Source of the DNA: Candidatus Omnitrophota bacterium
GTDB taxonomy: Bacteria > Hinthialibacterota > Hinthialibacteria > Hinthialibacterales > JAKPRU01
Length of the DNA stretch: 5,325 bases
Assembly (NCBI GenBank): GCA_029557025.1
Contig: JAKPRU010000470.1
Span: 1 to 5,325, forward strand
Direction of reading: 5' to 3'
The position numbers and the translations under genes are program-made. Below the pieces are notes generated by a model. The model did no database searches. It was not told where the DNA came from and saw only the letters and a list, made by a program, of their open reading frames with translations. This document shows positions 4,345-5,325 of the stretch, piece by piece. Numbering within the stretch: position 1 is the stretch's first letter; every line of letters begins with the position of its first letter.

Positions 4345-5325
4345 TCAGGGCAACATCGGGGGTTGCCTTTCTACGGATGGACCGGAATCCGGTGGTGCGA
4401 GCGAATACTGTCGAATCTTACGCCAGAGCGTTGTCTTGTTAATTCCGAGTTCCCTGGCTGTGGCGAGCCGTTTCCAGTTGTTTCGAATGAGAGCTTCATA
4501 AATAGCCTGACGTTCGATTTCCTGTAATGTGGCAATCTCGTAGCGCGGTTTTCCGTCAGGTTTCATTCCCCGAAGGGTTTCGGGCAAGTGGTGCAATTCG
4601 ATCAATCCGCTCCGGCAAAGCACGAAAGCGTGTTCGATGGCGTTTTCCAACTCGCGAATGTTACCGGGCCAGTTGTACCTCATCATCGCGGCGACGGATT
4701 CATCCGAGAGGCCGGAGATATTCTTGCCCTGGAGGCAATTCATTCGGTTGATGAATTGTTCTGCGAGCAGGGGGATATCTTCTTTGCGTTCCCGCAATGG
4801 GGGCAGAGCAAGTCTCACTACATTGATCCGGTAGAACAGGTCCTCCCGGAACCTTTCTTCTTCCACTTCTTTTTTCAAATCCCGATTTGTGGCGGAAATC
4901 ACCCGGACATCGACCTTTAGGGTCCATGTGGATCCCAGCGGCTCAAAGGTCCGTTCCTGGATCACGCGAAGGAGTCGGACTTGCAGGGCCGGCGAGATAT
5001 CCCCAATTTCATCGAAAAAAATCGTGCCGCCATCCGCGAGGGCAAAGCGTCCGGGTTTGTCCCGCTTCGCATCGGTAAACGCCCCCGCGACATATCCGAA
5101 CAGTTCCGATTCCATCAGAGTATCCGGCAGGGCGGCACAGTTCACCGTAATCAGCGGTTTCTCTCGTCTGGGGCTGAGATCGTGAATGGATCGGGCCAGG
5201 ACCTCCTTACCGGTTCCGCTTTCGCCCTCAATGAGGACGGTGCTGTCGGTTGCGGCAATCTGGGGAAGAATGGCGAGAATTTGCTGCATCCTGTGGTTGC
5301 GGGAAACAATGTCGCCGAGAGTATA
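4345..5325 (-). CDS. NtrC-family sigma-54-dependent transcriptional activator (N-terminus outside window)
   Basis: The frame is open to the right edge, where it reads YTLGDIVSRNHRMQQIL, the usual entry into an AAA+ sigma-54 activator domain. The ATG at 5289 is therefore internal, and any receiver, PAS or GAF sensory domain lies outside the window. Counting from the first codon seen: Walker A GESGTGKE (34-41), sigma-54 contact loop GAFTDA (81-86), Walker B TIFFDE (101-106), sensor I SATNRDL (144-150), arginine-finger region RFREDLFYRIN (158-168) and sensor II WPGNIRELEN (219-228). A Fis-type helix-turn-helix follows (about 267-308: ATARELGINKTTLWRKI). The protein binds enhancers and uses ATP hydrolysis to open sigma-54 RNA polymerase complexes. 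GAFTDA instead of GAFTGA, with KRDKPGRF after it, is a variant I recall from many members. No convincing sigma-54 promoter was found in the window, so its target is not visible here. Confidence 0.95.
   Translation of the reverse strand, partial: YTLGDIVSRNHRMQQILAILPQIAATDSTVLIEGESGTGKEVLARSIHDLSPRREKPLITVNCAALPDTLMESELFGYVAGAFTDAKRDKPGRFALADGGTIFFDEIGDISPALQVRLLRVIQERTFEPLGSTWTLKVDVRVISATNRDLKKEVEEERFREDLFYRINVVRLALPPLRERKEDIPLLAEQFINRMNCLQGKNISGLSDESVAAMMRYNWPGNIRELENAIEHAFVLCRSGLIELHHLPETLRGMKPDGKPRYEIATLQEIERQAIYEALIRNNWKRLATARELGINKTTLWRKIRQYSLAPPDSGPSVERQPPMLP
4349..4370 (+). terminator. Weak hairpin with short T-tract between convergent genes
   Basis: GGCAAC (4349-4354) pairs with GTTGCC (4362-4367) across a seven-base G-rich loop, followed by TTTCT. 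It lies 10 nt after the GGDEF-RHH stop and overlaps the last codons of the convergent sigma-54 activator. The stem is short and the T-tract brief, so this is a possible weak terminator for the plus-strand gene only. Confidence 0.4.

Noticed and set aside
1..5325. CRISPR array, tRNA or rRNA genes, toxin-antitoxin pair, defence system
   Set aside because: No regularly spaced repeats, cloverleaf or rRNA signature was seen, and the RHH domain is part of a larger regulator with no adjacent toxin-like gene.

Overview
The window looks like chromosomal DNA from a GC-rich (estimated by eye at mid-50s percent) diderm bacterium. Supporting this are an AsmA/DUF748-like exported protein, an NtrC-type sigma-54 activator, a GGDEF-derived regulator and an IS3-family remnant. 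The lineage cannot be fixed from this sequence. The mix of families and the dispersed hairpin repeats would suit an environmental proteobacterium-like or candidate-phylum genome, but that is only an inference.

Layout from left to right. 1-429 is the right part of an IS3-family element whose middle is missing: the start of orfA abuts the end of orfB, and the right terminal inverted repeat ends at 429. 430-819 has no credible gene. It holds an AT-rich stretch with an 8-C run, then three consecutive perfect or near-perfect hairpins (720-803), one of which is the common REP-like ATTCCGGC/GCCGGAAT type.

820-3500 is a minus-strand gene string, read right to left: a 171-aa protein of unknown function (TTG start at 3500), a small Cys-rich ORF with an unclear start (ends 2716), an exported AsmA/DUF748-like protein (2708-1737) and a DapA/NanA-family aldolase (1710-820). 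The last three are closely spaced (7 and 26 nt), which suggests an operon. The first junction is less clear.

A divergent intergenic region (3501-3679) separates this string from a plus-strand gene at 3680-4339. That gene encodes the most unusual protein here: a GGDEF-fold domain with its catalytic residues erased, followed by a ribbon-helix-helix DNA-binding domain. Five bases past its end, the convergent minus-strand sigma-54 activator begins its C-terminal end; that gene runs off the right edge of the window.

No CRISPR array, tRNA, rRNA, toxin-antitoxin pair or recognisable defence system was seen. The best candidates for something little described are the GEMGM-type degenerate GGDEF-RHH fusion and, less so, the unknown-protein/Cys-rich/AsmA-like gene string.
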